Part shown: positions 1-7,268 of the stretch, piece after piece
How positions within the stretch are numbered: position 1 is the first letter of the stretch
How the letters are laid out: every line of letters begins with the position of its first letter
Assembly (NCBI RefSeq): GCF_016901735.1
Contig: NZ_JACLZC010000027.1
Coordinates: forward strand, 1-35,694
From: Pseudoflavonifractor phocaeensis
GTDB taxonomy: Bacteria > Bacillota > Clostridia > Oscillospirales > Oscillospiraceae
Length of the DNA: 35,694 nt
Direction of reading: 5' to 3'
Translations under genes and position numbers: made by a program
Notes under the pieces: generated by a model
Databases searched by the model: none
The model's input: the letters and a program-made list of their open reading frames with translations, nothing else
What the model was told of the DNA's origin: nothing

Positions 1-119
1 GGTTGAATATGGCCTACCGCTGGTTTCTGGGATATACATTGCAGGAGGAAACGCCCCACTTTTCCACAGTGAGCTATAATTTCCGGCACCGTTTTACCGA
101 GGAGACGGTAGACCAGGTG
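1..119 (+). mobile_element. 5'-truncated transposase remnant (IS1182/IS5-like) at window edge
   Basis: The first ~36 codons encode a segment (AYRWFLGY, then PHFSTVSYNFRHRF) that I recognise as the conserved N-terminal block of IS1182/IS5-like DDE transposases. In those proteins it is followed by a hydrophobic helix and then the catalytic region. Here the similarity stops near residue 37-40 and a tyrosine integrase begins in the same frame. No terminal inverted repeat is visible, because the left part lies outside the window. I read it as the leftover of an IS cut by a recombination event. The family assignment is from memory of the motif. Confidence 0.65.
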
Positions 120-1310
120 TTGACCTACCGCACCACTGACAGCCGCCAGAAGTTCGCCGCATATTGTGACTATGTCATTGGACTGAAAGAGCAGCGGGGT
201 GTGAAACACTCCACCATTGTGAGATACAAAGAGCTGACAGGCCGGATTTATCCGCAGATTGGACACATCAAATTGCGGGAGCTGCGGGCCGACCATCTGA
301 ACGATCTCTATACCCTGCTGGGCAAGCCGGGGGTGGGAAAGGGCAGCAGCAAAGCCACGGCAAAGGTTGACCTTGTGGGCCTGCTGAAAAAGAAGAAGCT
401 CACCCGCTCGGCGCTGTCCCAGCAGTCCGGTGTCCCCCTCCGCACGGTCTATGCCGCCGTAAAAGGGGAGGGTATCAGCAAAGAGGCCGCAGAGGCTATT
501 TCCAGCGTTCTGGGTGTGAATGGGTTCAAGGTGGAGGAAAACATCCGCACCCTATCCGCCAAAACCATTCTGGAGCATCACCGGCTGATCTCCACGGTGT
601 TGGAACAAGCGGTAAAGGAGGGACTTGTCCCCTTCAACGTCGCCAGCCGTGCCACGCTGCCAAAGGCAGAACACAAGGAAGTGAACTACTTCCAGCCGGA
701 ACAGGTGGCGGCAATCCGGGACGCATTGGAGACGGAGCCGATGAAATGGAAAACGCTTGTCCACCTGCTGCTCATCACCGGCGCACGGCGTGGGGAAGTA
801 TTGGGCCTGAAATGGGACAAGGTGGACTTTGAGGGCAACAAGGTCTATATCTGTAACAGTGTCCTTTATTCCCCGGATATCGGTATCTATGAGAGTACAC
901 CGAAAACAGAGCGCTCCAGGCGGTACATCACGCTTCCCGCTGAGACCATGCAGCTTCTCCGGCGGTATCGGGCATGGCAGGCCCGGGAGCGGCTGCGCCT
1001 GGGAGAGTATTACCAAAATCAGGACTTTGTATTCTCTCAGGATAACGGCAAGCCCATGCACCCGGACAGCGTGACCGACTATCTCAAAAAGTTCAGCAAG
1101 CGCCACGGACTCCCGCACATCAATGCCCATGCCTTCCGCCACACAATGGCCTCCATGCTCTACTTCAACGGTGTGGACAGTGTGAGCATTTCCAAACGGC
1201 TGGGACACGCTCAGGTCAGCACCACGGCCAATATCTACGCCCATGTAATGGAGGAAGCCGACCAGCGCAACGCCGATATTCTCTCAGACATCTTTTTGAA
1301 GAAGGCTTGA
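3..1310 (+). CDS. Tyrosine recombinase/integrase, fused N-terminally to a transposase fragment
   Basis: This is a site-specific recombinase of the phage-integrase family, expected to integrate or excise a mobile element. Residues ~46-120 and ~178-225 form the SAM-like core-binding domain. Residues ~228-425 are the catalytic domain, with Arg262 (TGARRGE), Lys301, His376 and Arg379 (HAFR), His402 (LGH) and nucleophile Tyr412. A helix-turn-helix-like block at ~121-177 (LTRSALSQQSGVPLRTVYAA) interrupts the core-binding domain. Residues 1-36 are transposase-derived. The open frame begins with TTG at 3, but it is open to the window edge, so the true start is unknown. A native integrase start could be GTG 117 or TTG 120, with GAGGAG at 99-104. 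All catalytic residues are present, so it may be active. Its place next to tRNA genes suggests the boundary of an integrated element lying to the left. Confidence 0.85.
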   Translation: MNMAYRWFLGYTLQEETPHFSTVSYNFRHRFTEETVDQVLTYRTTDSRQKFAAYCDYVIGLKEQRGVKHSTIVRYKELTGRIYPQIGHIKLRELRADHLNDLYTLLGKPGVGKGSSKATAKVDLVGLLKKKKLTRSALSQQSGVPLRTVYAAVKGEGISKEAAEAISSVLGVNGFKVEENIRTLSAKTILEHHRLISTVLEQAVKEGLVPFNVASRATLPKAEHKEVNYFQPEQVAAIRDALETEPMKWKTLVHLLLITGARRGEVLGLKWDKVDFEGNKVYICNSVLYSPDIGIYESTPKTERSRRYITLPAETMQLLRRYRAWQARERLRLGEYYQNQDFVFSQDNGKPMHPDSVTDYLKKFSKRHGLPHINAHAFRHTMASMLYFNGVDSVSISKRLGHAQVSTTANIYAHVMEEADQRNADILSDIFLKKA

Positions 1311-1382
1311 ATTTGAAAGGCGAGTTGAATTAAAGTTGAATTCTTCGACCCGCTCTATTTTTCAAAATAGCAGAAAAGTAAC

Positions 1383-1419
1383 AAAAAACACCTGATTCTC
1401 AACGAATCAGGTGTTTTTT
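1383..1419. terminator. Bidirectional intrinsic terminator between integrase and tRNA genes
   Basis: A 16-bp perfect hairpin has arms 1383-1398 and 1404-1419 and a 5-nt loop. It starts with six A and ends with six T, so it gives a U-tract in both directions. It can end the integrase transcript (plus) and the tRNA transcript (minus). Confidence 0.9.
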
Positions 1420-1420
1420 C

Positions 1421-1497
<77 letters not shown>

Positions 1498-1500
1498 ATA

Positions 1501-1588
1501 TGGTGCCGGAGACCGGGATCGAACCGGCACGGGAGTTGATCCCACAGGATTTTAAGTCCCGGGCGTCTACCAATTCCGCCACTCCGGC
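1501..1588 (-). tRNA. tRNA-Leu (TAA)
   Basis: An 88-nt type II tRNA with long variable arm on the minus strand. The acceptor stem GCCGGAG (1588-1582) pairs with 1505-1511, the anticodon is TAA, and CCA is encoded at 1503-1501. It lies three bases upstream of tRNA-fMet and is probably co-transcribed with it. Confidence 0.95.
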
Positions 1589-1624
1589 ATCGCCGATCTC
1601 TCGATCACTTTTCAGTGCTCAAAT

Positions 1625-1653
1625 AGAATATCATACCCGCCGGCAAATGTCAA
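1625..1653 (-). promoter_or_regulatory. Sigma-A promoter of the tRNA-Leu/tRNA-fMet unit
   Basis: On the minus strand there is a perfect -35 TTGACA (1653-1648), a 17-bp spacer and -10 TATTCT (1630-1625). The first tRNA base is ~37 nt downstream of the -10. This fits a strong stable-RNA promoter. Confidence 0.85.
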
Positions 1654-1747
1654 GAGCAAAATATAAAAAAGATTGGGCATCCTGAGACCCGGAAGCGCAT
1701 ACACTGGTTTGCCGTCCCATGGCCGCAGCGTGAAAGGAGGAACCGCC

Positions 1748-1849
1748 ATGGAGCAAGGGAGCCTGCCGCCCCAGGCGCCGGAGCCGTCCCGGGGCGATGT
1801 GGACGATCTGATTTTTTCCGATCCGGCGCCGCCGTCCAGCGAGCGCTGA
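1748..1849 (+). CDS. 33-aa small protein of unknown function
   Basis: The ORF runs from ATG 1748 to TGA 1849. It is preceded by a strong ribosome site (AAAGGAGG, 1733-1740) with 7-nt spacing, and followed 13 nt later by an intrinsic terminator. The product is Pro-rich and acidic (MEQGSLPPQAPEPSRGDVDD, then LIFSDPAPPSSER) with no membrane segment or signal peptide. I do not recognise a family. The ribosome site and dedicated terminator argue for a real short gene, but no clear promoter is visible. Function cannot be inferred. Confidence 0.5.
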   Translation: MEQGSLPPQAPEPSRGDVDDLIFSDPAPPSSER

Positions 1850-1862
1850 CCGACATGGAACC

Positions 1863-1902
1863 GGCGCCCCAATGGTTTTGCCATTGGGGCGCCGCGCTGT
1901 TT
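1863..1902 (+). terminator. Intrinsic terminator after the 33-aa ORF
   Basis: A perfect 13-bp stem, GGCGCCCCAATGG (1863-1875) with CCATTGGGGCGCC (1881-1893), has loop TTTTG and is followed by gcgctgtttttat. Confidence 0.8.
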
Positions 1903-1912
1903 TTATGGCCTC

Positions 1913-2043
1913 AGCCGGGCGGCCAGGTCACCGCAGCGTGAAGCGAACGTGCCAGTGGCACGTTCGTAGCGTAGGCCCAGGCGGCTGTGCCGCCTGGGTA
2001 TCAGTGTCGTTACGACGCAGTATTTAGCCGGGCGGCCAGGTCA
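1913..2043. repeat. Hairpin-array element A flanked by an 18-bp direct repeat of the HIT gene 3' end
   Basis: An 18-bp sequence at 2026-2043, covering the last codons of the HIT gene, is repeated exactly at 1913-1930. Between the copies lie three hairpins: 1944-1953/1957-1966 (CGAACGTGCC, loop AGT), 1976-1985/1989-1998 (CCCAGGCGGC, loop TGT) and 2006-2009/2013-2016 (GTCG, loop TTA). The first two stems are perfect over 10 bp. The layout resembles a small non-coding insertion with target duplication. Element B (12009-12140) has a similar layout. Family unknown. Confidence 0.7.
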
Positions 2044-2362
2044 TGTCCCGTCCGGCCAGCACATGGAAGTGCAGGTGATGGACGGACTGTCCGGCCTGCC
2101 CGCCGCAGTTGGATACCACCCGGAAATCGGTGATGCCCAGCTCCTTGGTCACCTGGGAGATGACCGCGAAGGCGTGGGCCACCACGCCGGCGTTTTCCGC
2201 GGTGATCTCGCCGCAGGAGCCGATGTGGGCCTTGGGAATCACCAGGAAATGGGTGGGCGCCTGGGGGTCGATGTCATAGAAGGCATAGACCTGGTCGTCC
2301 TCGTAGACCTTGTTGGACGGGATCTCACCCGCCGCGATCTTGCAGAAAAGGCAATCGCTCAT
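2024..2362 (-). CDS. HIT family hydrolase (HinT-like)
   Basis: A cytoplasmic nucleotide hydrolase or transferase of the histidine-triad family; HinT-type members cleave purine nucleoside phosphoramidates. The 112-aa product has the N-terminal zinc pair Cys4/Cys7 (CLFCKI) and the triad motif His96-Leu-His98-Phe-His100 near the C-terminus. It ends in TWPPG, typical of HinT proteins, so it is full length. The start ATG at 2362 is chosen because GGAAAGGAGG lies just upstream; an in-frame ATG 39 nt upstream lacks such a site. It has its own promoter (2404-2432). The last codons lie in the 18-bp repeat bordering hairpin element A. The downstream repeat copy would end in TGA, whereas the present gene ends in TAA. 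Confidence 0.93.
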   Translation of the reverse strand: MSDCLFCKIAAGEIPSNKVYEDDQVYAFYDIDPQAPTHFLVIPKAHIGSCGEITAENAGVVAHAFAVISQVTKELGITDFRVVSNCGGQAGQSVHHLHFHVLAGRDMTWPPG

Positions 2363-2403
2363 GAAAAAACCTCCTTTCCAGGGAACCAGTCCCGTTGCCA
2401 ATC

Positions 2404-2432
2404 AGTATAGCACACTCCGGCCCTTCTGTCAG
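2404..2432 (-). promoter_or_regulatory. Promoter of the HIT gene
   Basis: On the minus strand, -35 CTGACA (2432-2427), 17-bp spacer and -10 TATACT (2409-2404), 42 nt from the start codon. Confidence 0.7.
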
Positions 2433-2441
2433 GCAAAAGCG

Positions 2442-2481
2442 AAAAAATGCCTGCCGCAATGGAAAACCATCGCGGCAGGCA
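2442..2481 (-). terminator. Intrinsic terminator of the alaS-DUF4250 transcript
   Basis: Read on the minus strand, TGCCTGCCGC and GCGGCAGGCA (arms 2481-2472 and 2457-2448), plus an inner ATGG/CCAT pairing, form a stem followed by TTTTTT (2447-2442). It lies 14 nt past the DUF4250 stop. Confidence 0.85.
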
Positions 2482-2494
2482 GAATTTCAACCAA

Positions 2495-2668
2495 TCAACG
2501 GAACTGGTTCAGGTCGGGGTCGTAGGTGAAACCGATGGCGGACAGAGCCTGGCACACTTCCTCAGGGGTGACGCCGTGGTCGTCGCACAGGGCGTCCAGG
2601 CTGGCATAGGTGTCCCGCAGCCGGGCGTTCACCACACTGTACAGGATAAACGGGTCCTTGGGCAGCAT
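2495..2668 (-). CDS. DUF4250 domain protein (57 aa)
   Basis: A short protein starting MLPKDPFILYSVVNARLRD and ending YDPDLNQFR, a pattern I recognise as the DUF4250 family, small Firmicute proteins of unknown role. It is soluble, with no signal peptide. Start ATG 2668 follows AAAAGGAGGGGG with good spacing. It begins 18 nt after the alaS stop on the same strand, and the only terminator comes after it, so it is very probably co-transcribed with alaS and under the same T-box control. No function can be assigned. Confidence 0.85.
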   Translation of the reverse strand: MLPKDPFILYSVVNARLRDTYASLDALCDDHGVTPEEVCQALSAIGFTYDPDLNQFR

Positions 2669-2686
2669 CGTAACCCCCTCCTTTTC

Positions 2687-5365
2687 TTACAGGCCCAGCT
2701 TACCGGCCACGAAGTCGTCCACCGCGGCCAGGGCGTCGTCCAGCTTCAGCAGGTCGGAGCCGCCGCCCATGGCGGAGTCGGGCTTGCCGCCGCCCTTGCC
2801 TCCGCAGATGGCGGTGATATGCTTGATGATGTCGCCGGCCTTGACGCCCTTGGCCACGGCCTCCTTGCCGCAGGCGGCCAGGAAGGTGATCTTGCTGCCG
2901 TTGACCGTAGCCAGCACCGCCACGGCGTTGGGGGCCTTATCCCGCAGGGTGTCGCCCATCTGACGCAGCTTGGCGGCGTCGGCGTCGGGCAGGGTGGCGG
3001 TGATAACCTTGACCGCGCCCACCGCGTGGCCGCCCACCAGGAAGCGGTCGGCCTGACCGGCGGCCTCCTTGGCCTTGAACTTCTCCACCAGGTTGCGCAG
3101 GCTGCGCAGCTCTTCCATGTTCTGCTCGGCCTTTTCCCGCAGCTCGCCGGGCTTGGCCTTCAGCGCGGCGGCGGCCTGGAACAGCAGCTCCTGGTTGCGG
3201 TTCATGACCTCCAGGGACTTCAGGCCGGTGGTGGCCTCGATGCGGCGCACGCCGGAGGCCACGGAGAACTCGCTCTCAATGTGGAACACGCCCACCTTGG
3301 CGGTGTTGTCCAGATGGGTGCCGCCGCAGAACTCCACGGAGTAGCCGCTGCCCATGTCCACCACCCGGACGGTGTCGCCGTACTTCTCGCCGAACAGGGC
3401 GATGGCGCCCCGCTGCTTGGCCTCCTCAATGGGGAGGACATCGGTGCGGATGTCGTAGCCCTCCAGCACGGCGGCGTTGACCAGGGCGGACACCTGGCCC
3501 AGTTCCTCGGCGGTCATAGCGGAGAAGTGGGTAAAGTCAAAGCGCAGCCGGTCGGGCTCCACCAGGGAGCCGGCCTGATGGACGTGGTCGCCCAGCACGG
3601 TGCGCAGGGCCTTGTCCAGCAGGTGGGTGGCGGAGTGGGCCCGCATGATGGCCTTCCGCCGGGGCACATCGATCTGGGCGGCCACGGTGTCTCCCAGCTT
3701 GAGGGTGCCCTCGGTCAGCTTGCCGTAGTGCATATACTTGCCGCCCTTGTTCTTCTGCACGTCGTTGACCTGGAAGAGGGCGCCCTGCGCCCCGCTCTTG
3801 CAGATGGTGCCGTGGTCGGCCACCTGGCCGCCCATCTCGGCGTAGAAGGGGGTCCTGTCCAGCACCACGATGCCCTCCACGCCGGGCATCAGCTCCTCGG
3901 CCTGCTCGTTTTCCACCACCAGGGCCACCACCCTGGCGCCGGTGATGGAGGTGTTCTCATAGCCCACAAACTCGGTCTCGGGCACGTCCTTGCCGAACTC
4001 CACGCCGGCCCAGCCCAGATCGCCCAGGGCCTCCCGGGCCTTCCTGGCCCGTTCCTTCTGCTCCTGCATCAGCTGCTGGAAGGCCTTCTGGTCCACGGTC
4101 ATGCCCTGCTCGGCCACCATCTCGATGGTCAGGTCGATGGGGAAGCCGTAGGTGTCGTACAGTTTGAAGGCGTCGGCGCCGGAAAAGACGGTCTCGCCCT
4201 TGGCCTTGTGACCGGAGAGCAGGTCGCTGAAAATCTTCATGCCGCCGTCAATGGTGCGGGCGAAGTTCTCCTCCTCGGTGCGGATGACCTTGGTGATATA
4301 CTCCTGACGCTCCCGCAGCTCGGGATAATGCCCTTCGTTCTCGTGGATGACGGTATCGCACACTTCGTACAGGAAGGGATCGTTGACCCCCAGGAGCTTA
4401 CCGTGGCGGGCGGCCCGGCGGAGCAGACGGCGCAGCACATAGCCCCGGCCCTCGTTGGAGGGGAGCACGCCGTCACAGATCATGAAGGTGGCGGAACGGA
4501 TGTGGTCGGTGATGACCCGGAGGGAGACGTCGGTCTTGTGGCTTTCGCCGTAGTGGGCGTGGGTGATTTCGGAGACCTTGTTGGTGATGTTCATGACGGT
4601 GTCCACATCAAAGAGGGAGGCCACGTCCTGGCACACGCAGGCCAGACGCTCCAGGCCCATGCCGGTGTCGATGTTCTTCTGCTTGAGCTCAGTGTAGTGG
4701 CCCTCGCCGTCGTTGTCAAACTGGGAAAAGACCACGTTCCACACTTCGATATAGCGGTCGCAGTCACAGCCCACGGTGCAGCCCGGCTTGCCGCAGCCCC
4801 ACTGCTCGCCCCGGTCGTAGTAGATCTCGGAGCAGGGGCCGCAGGGACCGGAGCCGTGCTCCCAGAAGTTGTCCTCCTTGCCGAACTTGAAGATGCGCTC
4901 GGCGGGGATGCCGATCTCCTCGTTCCAGATGCGGAAGGCCTCGTCGTCGGCGGGGGTGGTATCGTTGCCGGCGAACACGGAGGGATAGAGACGGTTGGGG
5001 TCCAGGCCCACCCACTCGGGGGAGGTCAAAAACTCCCAGGCCCAGTGGATGGCGTCTTTTTTGAAGTAGTCGCCAAAAGAGAAGTTGCCCAGCATCTCAA
5101 AATAGGTGCCGTGGCGGGCGGTCTTGCCGATGTTCTCGATGTCGCCGGTGCGGATACACTTCTGGCAGGTGCACACCCGATGGCGGGGGGGCTCCTGCTC
5201 GCCGGTAAAGAAGGGCTTCATGGGCGCCATGCCGGAGTTGATGAGCAGGAGGGAGGGGTCGTTCTGGGGAATGAGGGAGAAGCTGGGGAGACGGAGATGG
5301 CCCTTGGTCTCAAAGAAGGCCAAAAACATCTCGCGCAGCTCGTTCAGGCCGAACTGTTTGCGCAT
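2687..5365 (-). CDS. alaS: Alanyl-tRNA synthetase
   Basis: Charges tRNA-Ala with alanine and edits mischarged Ser/Gly; cytoplasmic class II synthetase. The 892-aa product has the usual family length and domain order: N-terminal catalytic domain (motif-rich region ~1-240), tRNA-recognition region, then the editing domain with zinc ligands His577 and His581 (HSATH), Cys680 and His684 (CGGTH). A C-terminal glycine-rich segment of the DHHA1/C-Ala type follows (GGKGGGKPDSAMGGG). The start ATG 5365 (MRKQFGLNELREMF) has GGAGG 8 nt upstream; a longer in-frame reading enters the leader RNA and is rejected. It is preceded by a T-box leader and followed by DUF4250 in one transcription unit. Confidence 0.98.
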   Translation of the reverse strand: MRKQFGLNELREMFLAFFETKGHLRLPSFSLIPQNDPSLLLINSGMAPMKPFFTGEQEPPRHRVCTCQKCIRTGDIENIGKTARHGTYFEMLGNFSFGDYFKKDAIHWAWEFLTSPEWVGLDPNRLYPSVFAGNDTTPADDEAFRIWNEEIGIPAERIFKFGKEDNFWEHGSGPCGPCSEIYYDRGEQWGCGKPGCTVGCDCDRYIEVWNVVFSQFDNDGEGHYTELKQKNIDTGMGLERLACVCQDVASLFDVDTVMNITNKVSEITHAHYGESHKTDVSLRVITDHIRSATFMICDGVLPSNEGRGYVLRRLLRRAARHGKLLGVNDPFLYEVCDTVIHENEGHYPELRERQEYITKVIRTEEENFARTIDGGMKIFSDLLSGHKAKGETVFSGADAFKLYDTYGFPIDLTIEMVAEQGMTVDQKAFQQLMQEQKERARKAREALGDLGWAGVEFGKDVPETEFVGYENTSITGARVVALVVENEQAEELMPGVEGIVVLDRTPFYAEMGGQVADHGTICKSGAQGALFQVNDVQKNKGGKYMHYGKLTEGTLKLGDTVAAQIDVPRRKAIMRAHSATHLLDKALRTVLGDHVHQAGSLVEPDRLRFDFTHFSAMTAEELGQVSALVNAAVLEGYDIRTDVLPIEEAKQRGAIALFGEKYGDTVRVVDMGSGYSVEFCGGTHLDNTAKVGVFHIESEFSVASGVRRIEATTGLKSLEVMNRNQELLFQAAAALKAKPGELREKAEQNMEELRSLRNLVEKFKAKEAAGQADRFLVGGHAVGAVKVITATLPDADAAKLRQMGDTLRDKAPNAVAVLATVNGSKITFLAACGKEAVAKGVKAGDIIKHITAICGGKGGGKPDSAMGGGSDLLKLDDALAAVDDFVAGKLGL

Positions 5366-5415
5366 GGGAATTACCTCCAAATAATAAAGATAGGGGACGC
5401 GGGCCGGGTCGGCAT

Positions 5416-5653
5416 AAAAAAACGCCCCCGGCAAAAGCCAGGGGCGGAAGGAGCTTCCACGGTACCACCCTGATTATCCCTTTCCGGTTTGGGGGAAAGG
5501 GCGTCTCGTTGCATCCGGTAACGGGGATGAATCGTCCCGCTCGTCGCGGGCGGCTCGGAGGTGGCTTGCGCCGGTACGGACACCGAGGGGCTCTCACCGT
5601 CCCCCTCTCGCTTGCGGGCCGTGCCGCCGCTGGTCTCGTCATCGCCTTGGAAC
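5416..5653 (-). ncRNA. T-box riboswitch leader of alaS
   Basis: On the minus strand the conserved T-box core AGGGTGGTACCG (complement of ~5460-5471) precedes a terminator: arms 5446-5437 and 5432-5423 (CGCCCCTGGC / GCCGGGGGCG), then seven T (5422-5416). Upstream is a long structured leader starting near GATGACGAGACC, typical of stem I. The expected logic is that uncharged tRNA-Ala binds the leader, stabilises the antiterminator and lets alaS be read. I could not place the Ala specifier codon with confidence. The stem I boundary is approximate. Confidence 0.92.
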
Positions 5654-5659
5654 TGCTTT

Positions 5660-5687
5660 ATTCTATCACAAATTCCACCGTTGTCAA
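5660..5687 (-). promoter_or_regulatory. Promoter of the alaS leader
   Basis: On the minus strand, -35 TTGACA (5687-5682), 16-bp spacer and -10 TAGAAT (5665-5660), directly before the T-box leader. Confidence 0.8.
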
Positions 5688-5741
5688 CGGCGAAAACGGA
5701 TTTTTCCGCCCAAACCTCCACAACGGCGGAAACCCTTTCCC

Positions 5742-5770
5742 TTGCAAGGAGGGGGGATTTCGGCTATAAT
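5742..5770 (+). promoter_or_regulatory. Promoter of the AAA+ ATPase / comEC transcript
   Basis: -35 TTGCAA (5742-5747), 17-bp spacer and consensus -10 TATAAT (5765-5770), 50 nt before the ATPase start codon. Confidence 0.75.
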
Positions 5771-5819
5771 CAGAGCCAGGAAATTGGCGTCAAAAAGACG
5801 AAAGATGGGAGTGGTTCCG

Positions 5820-7268
5820 ATGAAAGGTTCCATCACCGCGGCGGCGGTCCACAAGCAGTATGAGGAGGGGCTCTCCGCCTTCCGGCGGCAGATTCCGGAC
5901 GCGGCTTTGCGGGAGCGGTTTTCCCGGGAGGCCGACATTTTTTTCCGGGCCTGCGCCCTGGGGGCCTGGCAGCGGGACGGCGGCACGGTGAGTCCCCGCC
6001 ATGTGGAATATTATAACGCCGTCTATACCCGGGGCAATCCGGTGCCCTCTATCCTCTTCTGGGAGCTGTCCTCCGCCGTGAGCGGCTACCCTGGCTTTCA
6101 GCCTCCCGACTTTTTTGCCCGGATGCGGGCCTGCGACCGGGTGGCGGGCAGCGGCCTTTCCCGCAAATTCATCGACCTGACCGTGCTCAACATCCTGCTC
6201 TTCGCGGCGGTGGACGACGTGGTCAGCGAGGCCGAGGCCGGCTTTGCCGAGTCCTGCGCCAACGCCCTCACGGCCCTCTGCGACCGGGACGGCTTAAAGG
6301 AAAGGACCTCCGCGCCGGTCTCCCCCCGGGAGTTCATCACCCGCAGGCCGGAGGAACCGGCGGCCCGTCCTGAAGCGGCCCAACCGGCGGCGGGGGAGGC
6401 GGCCAAAGAAGAAAGCAAGCCGGAGCCCACCCTGGAGGAGCTGATGGCCCAGCTGGACAGCCTGTGCGGCCTCCGGAAGGTGAAGGAGGACGTGAAAAGC
6501 CTGGTCAATCTCATCAAGGTGCGCCGCCTGCGGGAGGAGCAGGGGCTTCCCACCCCGCCCATGAGCCTCCACCTGGTATTTTTGGGCAACCCGGGCACCG
6601 GCAAGACCACCGTGGCCCGGCTGCTGGCCGGTATTTACCACGCCATGGGGGTCCTGCCCAAGGGGCAGCTGGTGGAGGTGGACCGGTCGGGCCTGGTGGC
6701 CGGCTTTGTGGGACAGACCGCCATCAAGACCGGCGAGGCCGTCCAGAAGGCCCTGGGGGGCGTCCTCTTCATCGACGAGGCCTACGCTCTGGCGGGGAGC
6801 GACAACGCCAACGACTTCGGCCGGGAGGCGGTGGAGGTGCTCCTCAAGGGGATGGAGGACCACCGAAAGGACCTGATCGTCATTGTGGCGGGCTATACCG
6901 GCCCCATGGAGAAGTTTCTGCACTCCAACCCCGGTCTGGAAAGCCGGTTCAACAAGTATTTTTATTTCGACGACTACGACGGCGGCGAGCTGCTGGCCAT
7001 TCTCCGCTCCATGTGCGAAAAGAACGGCTATACCCTGACCCCCGAGGCCGACGCCTGGGCGGAAAACCACCTCAAGGAGCTCTACGAGGAGCGGGACGAG
7101 AATTTCGGCAATGCCCGGGATGTGCGCAACCTCTTTGAGCGGGCCATCGCCCGCCAGGCCGACCGGGTGGCGGCGCTGGATGCCCCCAGCCGGGAGGAGC
7201 TGATGGCCCTCACCGACGCCGACCTGCGTCTGGCGGACAACGGGGGGCAGGACCAGCCGGGTGCGTAA
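5820..7268 (+). CDS. AAA+ ATPase of the CbbX/SpoVK type with a novel N-terminal region
   Basis: The product (482 aa) ends in a CbbX/SpoVK/EccA-like AAA+ module (~residues 200-450): Walker A 256-264 (GNPGTGKTT), Walker B with Asp319-Glu320 (VLFIDEAYAL) and a C-terminal helical lid. Such ATPases remodel protein complexes using ATP. Residues 1-185 are a separate, mostly helical region. A stretch near 115-150 (NILLFAAVDDVVSEAEAGF) loosely recalls TerB-type acidic motifs, which is tentative. A charged Pro/Ala/Glu linker (~165-200) joins the two. Start ATG 5820 follows GGGAG with 8-nt spacing; ATG 5805 is a weaker alternative. It overlaps comEC by 8 bp, suggesting co-translation. The substrate is unknown. 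No membrane segment is seen. Confidence 0.85.
   Translation: MKGSITAAAVHKQYEEGLSAFRRQIPDAALRERFSREADIFFRACALGAWQRDGGTVSPRHVEYYNAVYTRGNPVPSILFWELSSAVSGYPGFQPPDFFARMRACDRVAGSGLSRKFIDLTVLNILLFAAVDDVVSEAEAGFAESCANALTALCDRDGLKERTSAPVSPREFITRRPEEPAARPEAAQPAAGEAAKEESKPEPTLEELMAQLDSLCGLRKVKEDVKSLVNLIKVRRLREEQGLPTPPMSLHLVFLGNPGTGKTTVARLLAGIYHAMGVLPKGQLVEVDRSGLVAGFVGQTAIKTGEAVQKALGGVLFIDEAYALAGSDNANDFGREAVEVLLKGMEDHRKDLIVIVAGYTGPMEKFLHSNPGLESRFNKYFYFDDYDGGELLAILRSMCEKNGYTLTPEADAWAENHLKELYEERDENFGNARDVRNLFERAIARQADRVAALDAPSREELMALTDADLRLADNGGQDQPGA

Noticed and set aside
1..1341. Short repeats gttgaat at 2-8, 1324-1330 and 1334-1340 as possible att sites
   Set aside because: Seven bases in A/T-rich flanks are easily chance matches; they are not linked to the tRNA 3' end.
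2447..5473. 1008-codon open frame on the plus strand opposite alaS
   Set aside because: It is the antisense of a clear alaS gene. The product is a Gly/His/Val/Leu-rich string with no recognisable domain, as expected from GC-rich codon bias.
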